Of a stretch of 64,000 nucleotides of DNA, positions 28,337-37,418 are shown piece by piece. The stretch covers positions 1 to 64,000 of the forward strand of contig WTGO01000054.1 of assembly GCA_011523515.1 (NCBI GenBank), in the 5' to 3' direction. The DNA is from Chloroflexota bacterium (GTDB lineage Bacteria > Chloroflexota > Anaerolineae > Aggregatilineales > Phototrophicaceae). Numbering within the stretch: the stretch's first letter is position 1; the number at the start of each line of letters is the position of its first letter. The translations under genes were made by a program, and so were the position numbers. The notes under the pieces were generated by a model. It was not told the DNA's origin, searched no databases, and was given only the letters and a program-made list of their open reading frames with translations.

Positions 28337-29122
28337 TTAGACTTCCGCCAAGGCCAGGTGTTTCTCCCGAATCCACTCGTAGCCCTTCTCTTCCAGCTCG
28401 AGCGCCAGTTCGGGACCACCGCTCTCAACAATTCTGCCATCATACAACACATGCACATAGTCCGGCTTGATGTGATTCAACATGCGCTGATAGTGAGTGA
28501 TGACCAGCGCGCCCATATCTGGGCCGGTCAGCGCATTGACGCCGTCGGCGACGATGCGCAGCGCATCAATATCCAGGCCGGAGTCGGTTTCATCCAGCAC
28601 GGCAATGCGCGGCTCGAGAACCGCCATTTGCAATACTTCAGCGCGCTTCTTTTCTCCGCCGCTAAAACCTTCATTCAGGTAGCGCCCGGCAAAAGAGTGA
28701 TCGATATGCAAGTCCGTCATCTTCTGGCGCATCATGCGGGCGAATCTGGGAATGGGAATGCCCTTGCTCTCCGGGTCGTCCGCTTTCATGCGCGCGTTGA
28801 TCGCATGGCGCAGGAAGTTAGCCAACGTGACGCCCGGAATCGCCACCGGATACTGAAACGCCAGGAACAGACCGGCGCGGCTGCGCTCATCGGGCTCCAT
28901 GTCGAGTACGTTCTCGCCATCCAAGAGTACGGCGCCTTCACGCACGTCATAGGCTGGATTCCCCATCAGGATATTGGCAAGCGTGCTCTTGCCGGAGCCG
29001 TTTGGCCCCATCAGCGCGTGAATTTCGCCCTGCTTCACTGTCAAATCCACACCGCGCAGAATCAATTCATCATCGCCTTCTACGCTGACGTGCAGGTTTT
29101 TTATCTGCAATGTTGCGGTCAT
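28337..29122 (-). CDS. sufC: Fe-S cluster assembly ATPase SufC
   Basis: SufC is the ABC-type ATPase that powers the SufBC2D scaffold. The 261 residues contain Walker [20 protein letters not shown] near residue 40, the ABC signature [14 protein letters not shown] near residue 152 and Walker [18 protein letters not shown]. It is the first gene of the leftward suf operon and has a good promoter-like site at 29196-29224. Confidence 0.97.
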   Translation of the reverse strand: MTATLQIKNLHVSVEGDDELILRGVDLTVKQGEIHALMGPNGSGKSTLANILMGNPAYDVREGAVLLDGENVLDMEPDERSRAGLFLAFQYPVAIPGVTLANFLRHAINARMKADDPESKGIPIPRFARMMRQKMTDLHIDHSFAGRYLNEGFSGGEKKRAEVLQMAVLEPRIAVLDETDSGLDIDALRIVADGVNALTGPDMGALVITHYQRMLNHIKPDYVHVLYDGRIVESGGPELALELEEKGYEWIREKHLALAEV

Positions 29123-29195
29123 TCGGGGCGGTGCTCCCTTCTCCCTGATTTAATGCCGGTTAAATCTACTGTATAACCGAATCGAACTTGCCTGC

Positions 29196-29224
29196 AGTCT
29201 AACAGCGCGGCCGTGCCTTGTCAA
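29196..29224 (-). promoter_or_regulatory. Candidate suf operon promoter
   Basis: On the minus strand TTGACA (29224-29219) is followed at exactly 17 bases by TAGACT (29201-29196). Transcription would start near 29188, leaving a leader of about 65 bases before sufC. Confidence 0.7.
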
Positions 29225-29320
29225 CAGCATAACGAGGAAGAAGCACCCGCTCTGGCGCCGCAGAACCATCCGCTATCATACTTTAGCGCAGCAAGCATAG
29301 AATTGCGTTAACGCTTGATG

Positions 29321-29346
29321 CGATTCGTCAAATTGACAGCGAATCG
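29321..29346. promoter_or_regulatory. Inverted repeat over the sufT -35 region
   Basis: CGATTCG (29321-29327) and CGAATCG (29340-29346) form a perfect 7-bp inverted repeat with a 12-base spacer that contains the TTGACA box. A second short palindrome, GCGTTAACGC, lies at 29305-29314. Either could be an operator for an Fe-S-responsive regulator in the shared sufC-sufT region. This is an inference from position only. Confidence 0.4.
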
Positions 29347-29361
29347 TCACTGTACTATGCT
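29333..29361 (+). promoter_or_regulatory. Candidate sufT promoter
   Basis: TTGACA (29333-29338) and TATGCT (29356-29361) are 17 bases apart. The start would fall near 29368, about 80 bases before the ATG. The site is divergent from the suf operon promoter about 110 bases away. Confidence 0.6.
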
Positions 29362-29447
29362 TAACTGGCTGCCACATACCGGCATCGGAACTAGACAAGA
29401 CAACATGCTGCGCTGAGCGAGTCAGCGCTAATCCAGGGGACAATGAC

Positions 29448-29744
29448 ATGAGCGAAAAAGAAGCCGGACTTTATGAGGCCTTGCGCACGGTGATAGACCC
29501 GGAAATCGGCATGAATGTTGTCGAATTGGGTTTGGTGCGAGGAGTCGACATTGGGGAAGACAGCGCGCACGTGAACATGATCATGACCACGCCTTTTTGC
29601 CCTTATGCGCCGCAACTGCTGGAGCAGACTCGACGTACGACGCAGGACTTCCTTGGTGTGCCGACGACCATTGAGATGGGTATGGAAATGTGGGATCCCA
29701 GCATGATGGAGGAAGGCGCCGCCAGCGACTGGGGGCTGTTCTAG
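29448..29744 (+). CDS. sufT: SufT/MIP18-like (DUF59) Fe-S maturation protein
   Basis: A 98-residue protein of the DUF59/MIP18 family, whose members (SufT, PaaD, Cia2) help place Fe-S clusters into target proteins. The signature is TVIDPEIGMNVVELGLVRGV, followed by a Cys in TTPFCPYAP. It is divergent from sufC across 325 bases, and the location supports a SufT role. PaaD is less likely without phenylacetate genes. Confidence 0.88.
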   Translation: MSEKEAGLYEALRTVIDPEIGMNVVELGLVRGVDIGEDSAHVNMIMTTPFCPYAPQLLEQTRRTTQDFLGVPTTIEMGMEMWDPSMMEEGAASDWGLF

Positions 29745-29896
29745 CGTGTCTGAGTAGCTATAAGAGAGTAACGAGAATTACGGAATCGTTGCTTTTCTAC
29801 CCCATCCCCGAATCATCAGGGAAGGGTGACTCGTAGTTGAGGATGGAAGTTCCGGCGAAATTCGCATCGCTTGCTTGGTTTTACTTCTGCCTACCG
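29745..29896. other. Short gap with a dispersed repeat piece
   Basis: No gene is visible between convergent sufT and the lysin-like gene. The block at 29753-29778 matches 3105-3130. Confidence 0.5.
29753..29778 (+). repeat. Dispersed intergenic repeat, AGTAG...GAGAAT type
   Basis: Matches 3105-3130 at about 20 of 26 positions, same length and same ends. It lies just after the sufT stop. Confidence 0.45.
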
Positions 29897-32023
29897 CTAA
29901 GGACGATGCCGGCGAATCCAATCCAGTGGATCAATGTAATTCGCGATGAGCAAATCATAATCTTGCTTGGGCCAGTTGCTGGGGCGCGTCGCCAGCAGCG
30001 TTGTGGGGCTCAAGTCAAAGTGCAGGTGCGGCACGAAACGGCCAAACGCGTCGCCGACTTCGCAAATGCGCTGGCCACGGGCAACGCGATCGCCCACTTC
30101 CACGCGCGGATTCTGCACATGAGCGTAACGGCTGTAGATGACCTGGCCGGATGGTTCGAAGAGCGGATCGTGGCGGATGATCACCAGATTGCCCCATACG
30201 CCAAAGCGCGCGGACACCGTCACGATACCGCTGGCGCAGGCGTAACAGGCCATGCCCTTGTCGGCATAGGGCGCGCCGAAGTTTAGATCAGCGCCAGTAT
30301 GGTAGGCTTCGCTGGGCGTGCCGATGAAATAGAGCTTGCCAAAGGGCGAGGCATCGCGCCAGCCGGGGGGCCAAAGCTCCGTGCCGCTGCGCTGTTCGGT
30401 TGTGCCCACAGGCGAATCATAGCCATCGGCGACATGGACGCCATTTATATTCGTTGGACGCGATGGGTCTGGCGCCGGGGTATAGCCGGCCGGCGTTGAC
30501 ACAATGCGGCGAAAGCGGACGGCGTCGAAGGCGATTTCCTTGTCCGGCTCGCCGGTGACATCGTTGAGGAAAACGCGCCCGGCGTTCTCCATGTTCCGGT
30601 CCAGATCAAATACGCCCAGGGCCACCCATTGATTGCGATTCTTGTTCTGGTTGATGTCAATCACAACTTCGGTCGTCGTGCCGACGATACCGTGCACTTT
30701 GTAACGCGCGCGCATAGTCGTGGCTTTACGATTGGGGATAAAGACCGAGATTTCGTACAAGCCGTTGCGCGGCAATACATCACGCCATTCGGCCCAGACC
30801 TTGCTGGTGCGTTCTTCGGTGCTGACGTAGAGATAATCCCAGCCCCAGGTATTCTGCCGCGCGCTGAATTCCGGTTTGCCGGTGTAGGTGCCGCTGCGAA
30901 AACCCTGTTTGTTGGGCAGAATTGTCACTTCGTCGGTGAAGTTCTGTACGATGTCCGAGTCTGGATCAGCCGGCGAACCGGTCAGTTCAATCGGCTTGTT
31001 GACACCGGTCCACTGGGAAATCGTGCCGTAGCGCCACCAGCTCAGCCCCTTGGCGCCATGAACTTGGGTGGACAGCGTGTGGGCGGTGGTCTGCTCGCTA
31101 GTCACAGCGGAGCCTTCCAGCACTGGGATGATCGGTTTGTCGAAGCCGCTCCAGACGGTCCAGACTTCTGAGAGCGCTGCTTCAGGCGTATTGCGGAAGA
31201 TATTCCAATAAGTCTGCGGATGGACGCTGTCGACGAAGGGGCTCCATTCGCCGGGGTGGATGGTGTGATAATGCTGCCGACGCGGATCGACGCTCAATCC
31301 GATGTGGTAACGCGTCCCTAAACCTCGGCGCAGCGCCAACATAAAGGGCCGAACTTTGGACGCCCCACCCTTCCAGTAGCCTTCGTCGGCATAGGGCTCT
31401 ACATCCAGGATTAGCGATTCCACGCCGGCACGCGTGCAGGCCTCAATCAGGATGGCCGCTTCGCCCTCGACGTCCAGACCTTGCGGCACGCACCAGGCGT
31501 GAAATTCAAAGTCGGTCGCCTGGCAGGCCGTCACCCACTGGTCGATGCTTTCGGTCCCGTTGATGGCCATCGCGCTCGAATCGAAGCGCCCCATCCAGTC
31601 CGTGCCATTGGTGATCTTGACCCAGATTTGGTTGACATTGGGGGCTCTGGTCTTGATGTTGCTGAGCACTTCGGTCGCGGTGTTCTCGCTGACGGCGCTG
31701 CCCTTCCAGTGCCAGACCGCGACCTTGCCATCGTAGGGCGTCGGCTTGTGGCGCGAGGGCGAAGCGCCAATGGCCTGGATAAACTCGATATACCCCGCGT
31801 AAACCCAGCCCTTTAATCCGCCCTTTTCAATCCAGACCCAATTACTGCCGGTACGCGTGTCCGGGTAGTAGACTACAAGCGTGTTGTCAAGTAGATCGCC
31901 AATATCGGCGTAGTTGACGCCGGGACCGCGGCGAATATTGCTCAGCGCGGTCTTGGTGTTGGCTACGGCGACTATCCCGCCCCCGGCGTCATCGGGTTTG
32001 GGAACGAATGAGGAACTGCTCAT
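29897..32023 (-). CDS. Multidomain SH3 / TIM-barrel / golvesin-like / M23 peptidase
   Basis: A 708-residue cell-wall-directed protein. Domain order: bacterial SH3 (about residues 12-80, NIRRGPGVNYADIG and GWVYAGYIEF), a TIM barrel like GH25/DUF4015 (about 98-345, with the acidic motif LILDVEPYADEG), a golvesin/xanthan-lyase-type binding domain (about 375-515) and a zinc peptidase of family M23 (about 575-700). The M23 ligands are complete: HTGADLNFGAP (His-x3-Asp) and PHLHFDL (His-x-His). The N-terminus (SSSSFVPKP) has no signal peptide or membrane segment. It is probably a peptidoglycan hydrolase; export would need another route or an upstream start I cannot see. Confidence 0.85.
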   Translation of the reverse strand: MSSSSFVPKPDDAGGGIVAVANTKTALSNIRRGPGVNYADIGDLLDNTLVVYYPDTRTGSNWVWIEKGGLKGWVYAGYIEFIQAIGASPSRHKPTPYDGKVAVWHWKGSAVSENTATEVLSNIKTRAPNVNQIWVKITNGTDWMGRFDSSAMAINGTESIDQWVTACQATDFEFHAWCVPQGLDVEGEAAILIEACTRAGVESLILDVEPYADEGYWKGGASKVRPFMLALRRGLGTRYHIGLSVDPRRQHYHTIHPGEWSPFVDSVHPQTYWNIFRNTPEAALSEVWTVWSGFDKPIIPVLEGSAVTSEQTTAHTLSTQVHGAKGLSWWRYGTISQWTGVNKPIELTGSPADPDSDIVQNFTDEVTILPNKQGFRSGTYTGKPEFSARQNTWGWDYLYVSTEERTSKVWAEWRDVLPRNGLYEISVFIPNRKATTMRARYKVHGIVGTTTEVVIDINQNKNRNQWVALGVFDLDRNMENAGRVFLNDVTGEPDKEIAFDAVRFRRIVSTPAGYTPAPDPSRPTNINGVHVADGYDSPVGTTEQRSGTELWPPGWRDASPFGKLYFIGTPSEAYHTGADLNFGAPYADKGMACYACASGIVTVSARFGVWGNLVIIRHDPLFEPSGQVIYSRYAHVQNPRVEVGDRVARGQRICEVGDAFGRFVPHLHFDLSPTTLLATRPSNWPKQDYDLLIANYIDPLDWIRRHRP

Positions 32024-32327
32024 GGTCTGGACCTCGCAGGAAAGCTAATACAGGCATGGTAGTACAAGTGCCGGATTTGGGCAAAGCCAGCGGCGCGTAT
32101 CCACAGCTTCATTGAAATGAGCCGCGCATAGGCGACTCTTTGTTCGCGTATCTTAATCTGGCTGAGCAAGCTAATGGGCGTTAACCAGAGTATACGCAAC
32201 TAAGTCGTGCAACAAAACTCAACTACAGCGAGCGCGGAAGCAAGTGCAAGTAAGTAATGAAAAAGACTTGCCACCGAGTACACAGAGTTGCAAAGAGCAT
32301 TCATTTCCATTGATACAGGAGTTGCAT

Positions 32328-32349
32328 AACTTACTTGTTGTTACTGAGA
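32328..32349 (+). repeat. AT-rich dispersed repeat, copy 3 (diverged)
   Basis: The block AACTTACTTGTTGTTACTGA aligns with AACTTGGTTCTACTGAGA of 3217-3250. It is followed by ACGCAGAG, as copy 2 is followed by CACAGAAG. Confidence 0.4.
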
Positions 32350-32384
32350 ACGCAGAGAAAGTCCACGAAGAAACCTTCTTATTC

Positions 32385-32410
32385 GGGCGATTCACAGATT
32401 CGCCCCTACA
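32385..32410. repeat. Palindromic dispersed repeat (TGTAGGGGCG family)
   Basis: GGGCGA, nine loop bases and TCGCCC form the stem, and the element ends CGCCCCTACA. Read from the other strand it starts TGTAGGGGCGAATCTGTGAA and resembles 1921-1941. Confidence 0.6.
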
Positions 32411-32473
32411 ATCCACCCGTTTATTCGCATCATTTGCCTTGGTGTGCTGAGGACGCGGCGACGAAGTGGGGTC

Positions 32474-33577
32474 TCAGGGCACAAAGCCGCCGTCCTTATA
32501 GAACAACTCGCCGTCTACCAGGATCTCGCTGTCCTGGCGCATATCGCAAATCATATCCCAGTGGACCGCGCTCTTGTTCAAGCTGCCCGTTTCCGGATAG
32601 CCCATGCCCACCGCCATGTGCACGGTGCCGCCGATTTTCTCATCGTACAGTATCATGCCGGTGAAGCGGTCGATGCCGAAGTTGGCGCCGATGGCGAACT
32701 CTCCCAGGTAGCGCGCGCCGGCGTCGGTGTCCAGCTGCGCGTACAAGAGGTCTTCGTGCATTTCGGCGGAGGCGTCTCTCACCTTGCCGTCGACGAAGCG
32801 AAGCTCGATGCCGCTCACGGCGCGCCCGCCAACGATCGCCGGATAGCTGAAGCGAACCCAACCGTTGACGCTGTCCTCGACCGGCCCGGTGAATATCTCG
32901 CCGCTGGGCATGTTGCGCCGGCCGTCGCTGTTGATGAAGGTACGGCCCGCGATGCTCAAGGTCAGGTCGATATTGGGCCCGCGCAGCGTGATCTGATTCT
33001 TGCCGGCCAGGTAGTCGACTTTCTGCTGCTGCATTTCGCTGAGCTTGCGCCACTCAGCGGCGGGGTCGTCAGCCTCGCAGAAGCAGGCGCCATAGACGAA
33101 GTCCTCGTATTCTTCGAGGCTCATATTGGCTTCCTGAGCGCTGGCTTCAGTCGGATACAGCGCGCCGACCCAGCGGAATTCGCCACGCGCGGCGCGCTCC
33201 AGTCGCGTCTGCAAGATCTCGCTTTGGGCCGACCGCTGCTGGCGAATGCGCTGCGCGTCGATATTGCTCATGGCGCGGGTATTGTCAGGCGCGCCGACGC
33301 GAATGTAGACATCGCCAGTCTCGGTGTAGCGCCGCAAACTCGGGTCGATCCAATTCATCTGTTCGTCGCTGGCGTGGCGCAGGAAGTAGCGCTGCATCTG
33401 ACTGTCGTCGATGAGCAAGCTGGGATGCCCGCCGGCGTCGACGACCGCCTTATACACATCGCGCAGAATGGGCAGCGACTTGAAATCGCCTAGAATGCCG
33501 ACCCAGTCGCCGGGTTTGACTTCAGTCGAATAGTTGACCAGCAATTTCGCCAGCTTGCGCCGCCTAAGTTCACTCAT
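32474..33577 (-). CDS. Aminopeptidase, peptidase family M29
   Basis: A 367-residue metal-dependent aminopeptidase of the thermophilic aminopeptidase T/AmpS type. Family features are LRRRKLAKLLVNYSTEVKPGDW at the start, a Glu-rich segment in the middle, LGEFAIGANFGIDRFTG near residue 288 and the C-terminal SAVHWDMICDMR with the metal-binding His-x-Asp. ATG at 33577 is preceded by GGGAGG. It lies 27 bases after the thiol peroxidase on the same strand. It probably works on peptides in the cytosol. Confidence 0.92.
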   Translation of the reverse strand: MSELRRRKLAKLLVNYSTEVKPGDWVGILGDFKSLPILRDVYKAVVDAGGHPSLLIDDSQMQRYFLRHASDEQMNWIDPSLRRYTETGDVYIRVGAPDNTRAMSNIDAQRIRQQRSAQSEILQTRLERAARGEFRWVGALYPTEASAQEANMSLEEYEDFVYGACFCEADDPAAEWRKLSEMQQQKVDYLAGKNQITLRGPNIDLTLSIAGRTFINSDGRRNMPSGEIFTGPVEDSVNGWVRFSYPAIVGGRAVSGIELRFVDGKVRDASAEMHEDLLYAQLDTDAGARYLGEFAIGANFGIDRFTGMILYDEKIGGTVHMAVGMGYPETGSLNKSAVHWDMICDMRQDSEILVDGELFYKDGGFVP

Positions 33578-33604
33578 AATCGTTCGCCTCCCGTGGAGCC
33601 GGCT

Positions 33605-34111
33605 TTATGCCAGCTGACGCGCCTTGGCCAAGGCGGCGTCAAAGTCGACTTCGTTCCCGATCACCGGGACGTATTCGGCGTGCCGCACGATGTTGTCGCG
33701 GTCGAGCACAAAGACCGCTCGCTGGCAGATGCGCCAGTCGGTGTCGTGAACACCGTAGTCGTCGGCGAACCGCATATCGCGATGCGTGCTCAAGGTCTCG
33801 GTATTGTCGATGCCTTCGCTGCCGCAGAACCTGCCCAGCGCGAAGGGCAAATCCACGCTGACCGTCAGCACGACCGTGTCGCTGAGGCCGGCGGCTTCCT
33901 GGTTGAAACGGCGCGTCTGATCGGAACAGACGCCGGTGTCGATCGACGGGATGACGCTGATGACCTTGACCTTGCCGGCATAGTCCGCCAGCGACTTGCT
34001 GCCGAGATCGTTGGCGATCAGCGCGAAATCCGGCGCGGGCGCGCCGACTTGAAGCATGTCGTTCCGAATCTGGTGTTCACTGTCTCCTACCATCATTCCC
34101 TTGCGCGCCAT
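33605..34111 (-). CDS. tpx: Thiol peroxidase (Tpx, atypical 2-Cys peroxiredoxin)
   Basis: Tpx reduces peroxides with electrons from thioredoxin. The 168 residues hold VIPSIDTGVCSDQTRRF with the peroxidatic Cys at residue 62 and the resolving Cys at residue 96 (LGRFCGSEGI). The start ATG at 34111 has GGAG nine bases before it. It is divergent from the DM13 gene and leads the aminopeptidase gene. Confidence 0.95.
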   Translation of the reverse strand: MARKGMMVGDSEHQIRNDMLQVGAPAPDFALIANDLGSKSLADYAGKVKVISVIPSIDTGVCSDQTRRFNQEAAGLSDTVVLTVSVDLPFALGRFCGSEGIDNTETLSTHRDMRFADDYGVHDTDWRICQRAVFVLDRDNIVRHAEYVPVIGNEVDFDAALAKARQLA

Positions 34112-34232
34112 ACTGATTTCTCCTTCGTATTCCTAATATGTTACTGATAACAAATCGGATATTATGAGAATTGTAGGGGCATATCAAGATGGCAATTTAT
34201 TAAGCGCCAAGAAATTCGCGCGGGAGACTAAC

Positions 34233-34871
34233 ATGCAACGCAGAATTCTGCTGATCATCGTTGTGGTTGCTGCGGCGGTTGTGGCTCTGGCAGTCACTCA
34301 GCCGTGGCTGTACTTTGTGAATCGCGAGGTGAATGAGGCTTTCCCCGGTATGAGCGCCGAGCAGCGGGAAGCCGTCAGCAACATGCCGGAGGAGGAAAAA
34401 CAGGCGCTGATCGCTATGGCCAAGGAAAACCGGGAAATGGCGGAACAGACCGCCATGGCGCAGATCGGCGAAGATAGTGTCGTTCCGCAAGCCGAGCAAG
34501 CCATGCCACCCGAGATGCCGGCCGAGCCGGCCGTCCTGGCGCAAGGCTCGTTTATCGACATCGACCCAATCCACGGCGCGGTCGGCACTGCGACCGTCTA
34601 CGAGTTGCCTGACGACAGCCGCGTACTGCGCTTCGAGGACTTCCGCTCCAAGAATGGGCCGGACCTGCACGTCTATTTGTCGACCGAAGCGCCGACGAGC
34701 ACATTTGCCGGCCTGGGCGAGGACGAAGTGCATTTGGGCGCGCTAAAGGGCAATGTGGGCAACCAGAATTACGAGATTCCCGCCGAGGTTGACTTGAGCC
34801 AATACCGGAGCGTGGTAATTTACTGCGTGCCTTTCCACGTGGTCTTCAGCACGGCGGAATTTAGCGCGTAG
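34233..34871 (+). CDS. Membrane-anchored DM13-domain protein
   Basis: A 212-residue protein. A membrane anchor (about residues 4-23) is followed by a Met/Glu-rich helical linker and a DM13 domain from about residue 105 to the end: GSFIDIDPIHGAVGTATVY, LRFEDFRSKNGPDLHVYL and the final YCVPFHVVFSTAEF. DM13 domains are linked to redox or electron transfer roles. The Cys in VIYCVPF matches the redox Cys proposed for the family. ATG at 34233 is preferred because GGGAG (34222-34226) lies before it; 34164 would add a polar leader. Confidence 0.85.
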   Translation: MQRRILLIIVVVAAAVVALAVTQPWLYFVNREVNEAFPGMSAEQREAVSNMPEEEKQALIAMAKENREMAEQTAMAQIGEDSVVPQAEQAMPPEMPAEPAVLAQGSFIDIDPIHGAVGTATVYELPDDSRVLRFEDFRSKNGPDLHVYLSTEAPTSTFAGLGEDEVHLGALKGNVGNQNYEIPAEVDLSQYRSVVIYCVPFHVVFSTAEFSA

Positions 34872-34880
34872 CCGGCGCCG

Positions 34881-36482
34881 CTAGTCAAATTCGCGGTAAC
34901 GCCAGATGCCGTCAACCATGGCGCCGAGCACGGTGAGAGCCGGTATCTCGTCCGGCTCGACCTGGTAAATGTCGCGGTCGAGCACGATCAAGTCCGCCAG
35001 GTAGCCTTCGCGCAGCATACCCAAGCGGTCTTCCATTTCAGCGGCGTAGGCCGGTCCCTGCGTGAAAGCGAGCAGTGTCTCGTGCAGGCTGATCCTGGCG
35101 TCAGGATACCAGCCGCCGGCGGGCTGACCATTGCGCTGGCGCGTTACGGCGGCGTGAATGCCCAGGAGCGGATCAAGAGGTTCGACCGGCGCATCGGAGC
35201 CAAAGGCGATGCGCGCGCCCTGATCCAGCTGCAAGCGCGGATTGTAGGCGTATTTGTTGCGCTCGCCCCAATAACGATCGGCTGTGGCCATGTCGGAAGT
35301 GGCATGGATGGGCTGCATGGACGCGATGACATTCAGTTCCGCCAGGCGCCCGGCATCCAGCGGATGAATGATCTGCACGTGCTCGATGCGGTGGCGGCGG
35401 CTGCTGGCCGGCTCTCCGCGCGCCGCTTCCTCTTGTCGGGCGCGCTCAAAGACATCCAGCACATCGTGGACCGCCTTGTCGCCGATGGCATGCACGCTCG
35501 CAGGCAAGCCGCTGGCGCTTGCTCGGCTAACGTATTCCACCATCTCTTCTTTATCGACGACGGGCATGCCAAAATTGTCGGGCTCGCCTTGGTAGGGCTC
35601 GAACATCAGCGCCGTTTTTGGCCCCAGCGCGCCATCGGCAAAGAGCTTGAGCGCGCCAATGCGAATCCAGTCATCGCCGAAGTTGCGCCGAATGCCGGAT
35701 TCCAGCGCCGCGTCCAGCCAGGCTTGATTGACCTGTTTGACGACGCGCAACCCCAGCTCTCCGCGTTCGCGCAGAATTTGCAAGGCAACCAGGCAGGACG
35801 GGTCGTCAAAGTCGTGGATCATGGTGAGGCCGGATTGATGCGCGAGGGCTTGCGCGTCCCGCATCATGTCCGCCAACTGGTCGCCGGTCGGGCGAGGAAT
35901 GCAGTTGTCTACCAATTCCAGGGCGGTCTCGAGCAGAATGCCGGTCGCCGCGCCCGTGTCATCGCGCGCGATTTGCCCGCCATCGGGGTCGGGCGTGGAG
36001 TCGCTGATGCCGGCGGCAGCCAGCGCAGCGGAATTCACCCAGCCGGCATGACCGCTCTTGGCCGAAAGATAGACGGGATTGTGGGGGGCTACGGTATCCA
36101 GATCGGCTTTGCTGGGAAAGGCGCGATCGGGCCACAAGTCTTGGGCCCAGCCTTGGCCCGTAATCCATTCGCCCGCCGGGGACTGCGCGGCGCGCTCCCT
36201 GACACGCTCCAGCGCCTCAGCTTTGTTAGGTATTTCGAAAACGTTGACCGACTTCAGCGCGCGCGCCTGCGCCTCCCAATGCAGATGCGCATCGCAAAGC
36301 CCGGGCAGTACGGTCTTGCCGTCCAGGTTTACGACGGTGGCGCCCGACCCAGCCAGGCGCCGTAAGTCGGCGTCCTCCCCCAGCGCGACCACGCGTCCAT
36401 AGCTGATCGCCAGGGCGCTGGCGCGAGGCCGGCGTTCGTCCAGGGTGATAATATTGCCGTTGACAAGTAGCGTCTGGATCAT
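34881..36482 (-). CDS. YtcJ-like amidohydrolase
   Basis: A 533-residue amidohydrolase of the YtcJ/AepA type (amidohydrolase-3). The N-terminus has LLVNGNIITLDERRPRASAL and the metal motif LPGLCDAHLHWEAQA. MIHDFDDPS is in the middle, and HAIGDKAVHDVLDVFE, RIEHVQIIHP and GSDAPVEPLDPLLGIHAAV are in the second half. It is the last gene after rpmH-jag and pfkB on this strand, 10 bases downstream of the sugar kinase. The substrate is unknown; amide or imide bonds are typical. Confidence 0.9.
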   Translation of the reverse strand: MIQTLLVNGNIITLDERRPRASALAISYGRVVALGEDADLRRLAGSGATVVNLDGKTVLPGLCDAHLHWEAQARALKSVNVFEIPNKAEALERVRERAAQSPAGEWITGQGWAQDLWPDRAFPSKADLDTVAPHNPVYLSAKSGHAGWVNSAALAAAGISDSTPDPDGGQIARDDTGAATGILLETALELVDNCIPRPTGDQLADMMRDAQALAHQSGLTMIHDFDDPSCLVALQILRERGELGLRVVKQVNQAWLDAALESGIRRNFGDDWIRIGALKLFADGALGPKTALMFEPYQGEPDNFGMPVVDKEEMVEYVSRASASGLPASVHAIGDKAVHDVLDVFERARQEEAARGEPASSRRHRIEHVQIIHPLDAGRLAELNVIASMQPIHATSDMATADRYWGERNKYAYNPRLQLDQGARIAFGSDAPVEPLDPLLGIHAAVTRQRNGQPAGGWYPDARISLHETLLAFTQGPAYAAEMEDRLGMLREGYLADLIVLDRDIYQVEPDEIPALTVLGAMVDGIWRYREFD

Positions 36483-36492
36483 AATTTTTTAC

Positions 36493-37335
36493 TCAGGAGA
36501 CTCTTTTGACTTCGCGTGCAATTTCAATTTCAGTCGGCGCGCTGGCGAGGCCTTCCCGCGTCACTGAATAGGCGGCCAGCTTGCCGGCGACGCGCGCGGA
36601 CCGAGCGACATCGCCGGCCAGTATGGGCAGAGCGCCCAGCAGCGAAGCGGCGAATACATCGCCGGCGCCGGTCAAATCCCGCGGCTGCACGGGCAGGCTC
36701 TCATAGCGCATGGTCCCGCCATCATGATAGTACGTGCCGCCCTTACGTCCGTTGGTCACCACCAGGTGCTTGCAGACCCGGCGCGCGTCATCAGTAAATT
36801 GCGGGAACCGGCTGACATCTTCTTCGCTGTAGACAACGATATCGATTCTCTCCAGCGCGCCTTCATCAAACCAGCGGCGGAACTTGACCTGGCCGTCGGC
36901 GCCCCAATCGCGCATCAGACCTTGCAGCGTCAACATGATGGTCGCGTCCGGGAAGTTCGCCGCCATTTCGCGCGCATCCAACTCAGCGGCGAGCGGGCCC
37001 AGATGCACATAAGGCGCGTTTGTCCAGCCGACCGGCACATCGTCGTAGCGCAAGAAGTTCGCGGTTGCGCGGATGAATTGCGTACGGCCGCAGTCGCTGT
37101 AGACATTTTCGTAGGTCAGGGAGCGCTCGGCCGGGCGCAGCGCCAATTCAGCATAAGGAAGCAGCTGCCCTATGAGCGGCTCGTCATAGGCGGCGCTGGT
37201 GACGATGCCCACCTTGTGGCCGAAGGCCGCGTAAGTCGGCGCGGCATAAGCGATGGTTCCGCCGAGCATGCGCCCGCCGGGGAGCAGGTCCACCGTCATG
37301 TGGCCGATGAGCAGGATATCTATCACGCTAGCCAT
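36493..37335 (-). CDS. PfkB-family carbohydrate kinase
   Basis: A 280-residue sugar or nucleoside kinase of the ribokinase family. The N-terminal DILLIGHMTVDLLPGG starts the fold, and DLTGAGDVFAASLLGALP near residue 220 carries the anion hole and the catalytic Asp. The protein is shorter than ribokinase. ATG at 37335 is preferred over GTG at 37371, although neither has a good ribosome site. The downstream amidohydrolase starts 10 bases away, which suggests a shared transcript. The substrate is not known. Confidence 0.85.
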   Translation of the reverse strand: MASVIDILLIGHMTVDLLPGGRMLGGTIAYAAPTYAAFGHKVGIVTSAAYDEPLIGQLLPYAELALRPAERSLTYENVYSDCGRTQFIRATANFLRYDDVPVGWTNAPYVHLGPLAAELDAREMAANFPDATIMLTLQGLMRDWGADGQVKFRRWFDEGALERIDIVVYSEEDVSRFPQFTDDARRVCKHLVVTNGRKGGTYYHDGGTMRYESLPVQPRDLTGAGDVFAASLLGALPILAGDVARSARVAGKLAAYSVTREGLASAPTEIEIAREVKRVS

Positions 37336-37418
37336 ATTCGTTTGGGGCCATGCCGGCGCCGTGCCTGCCACCGGTTTCAGGCAAACAACTTGATCGTTGC
37401 AAAAGGCAGAAACAGTGC

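Larger units (their letters stand above)
32024..32473. other. Repeat-rich gap of 450 bases
   Basis: No gene is visible. The first half contains the upstream region of the leftward lysin-like gene. From 32220 on it is a patchwork of repeat pieces: a relative of 3105-3130 at 32232-32260, CCACCGAGTACACAGAG near 32271, an ACTGAGA piece at 32328-32349 and a palindromic element at 32385-32410. Confidence 0.55.
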
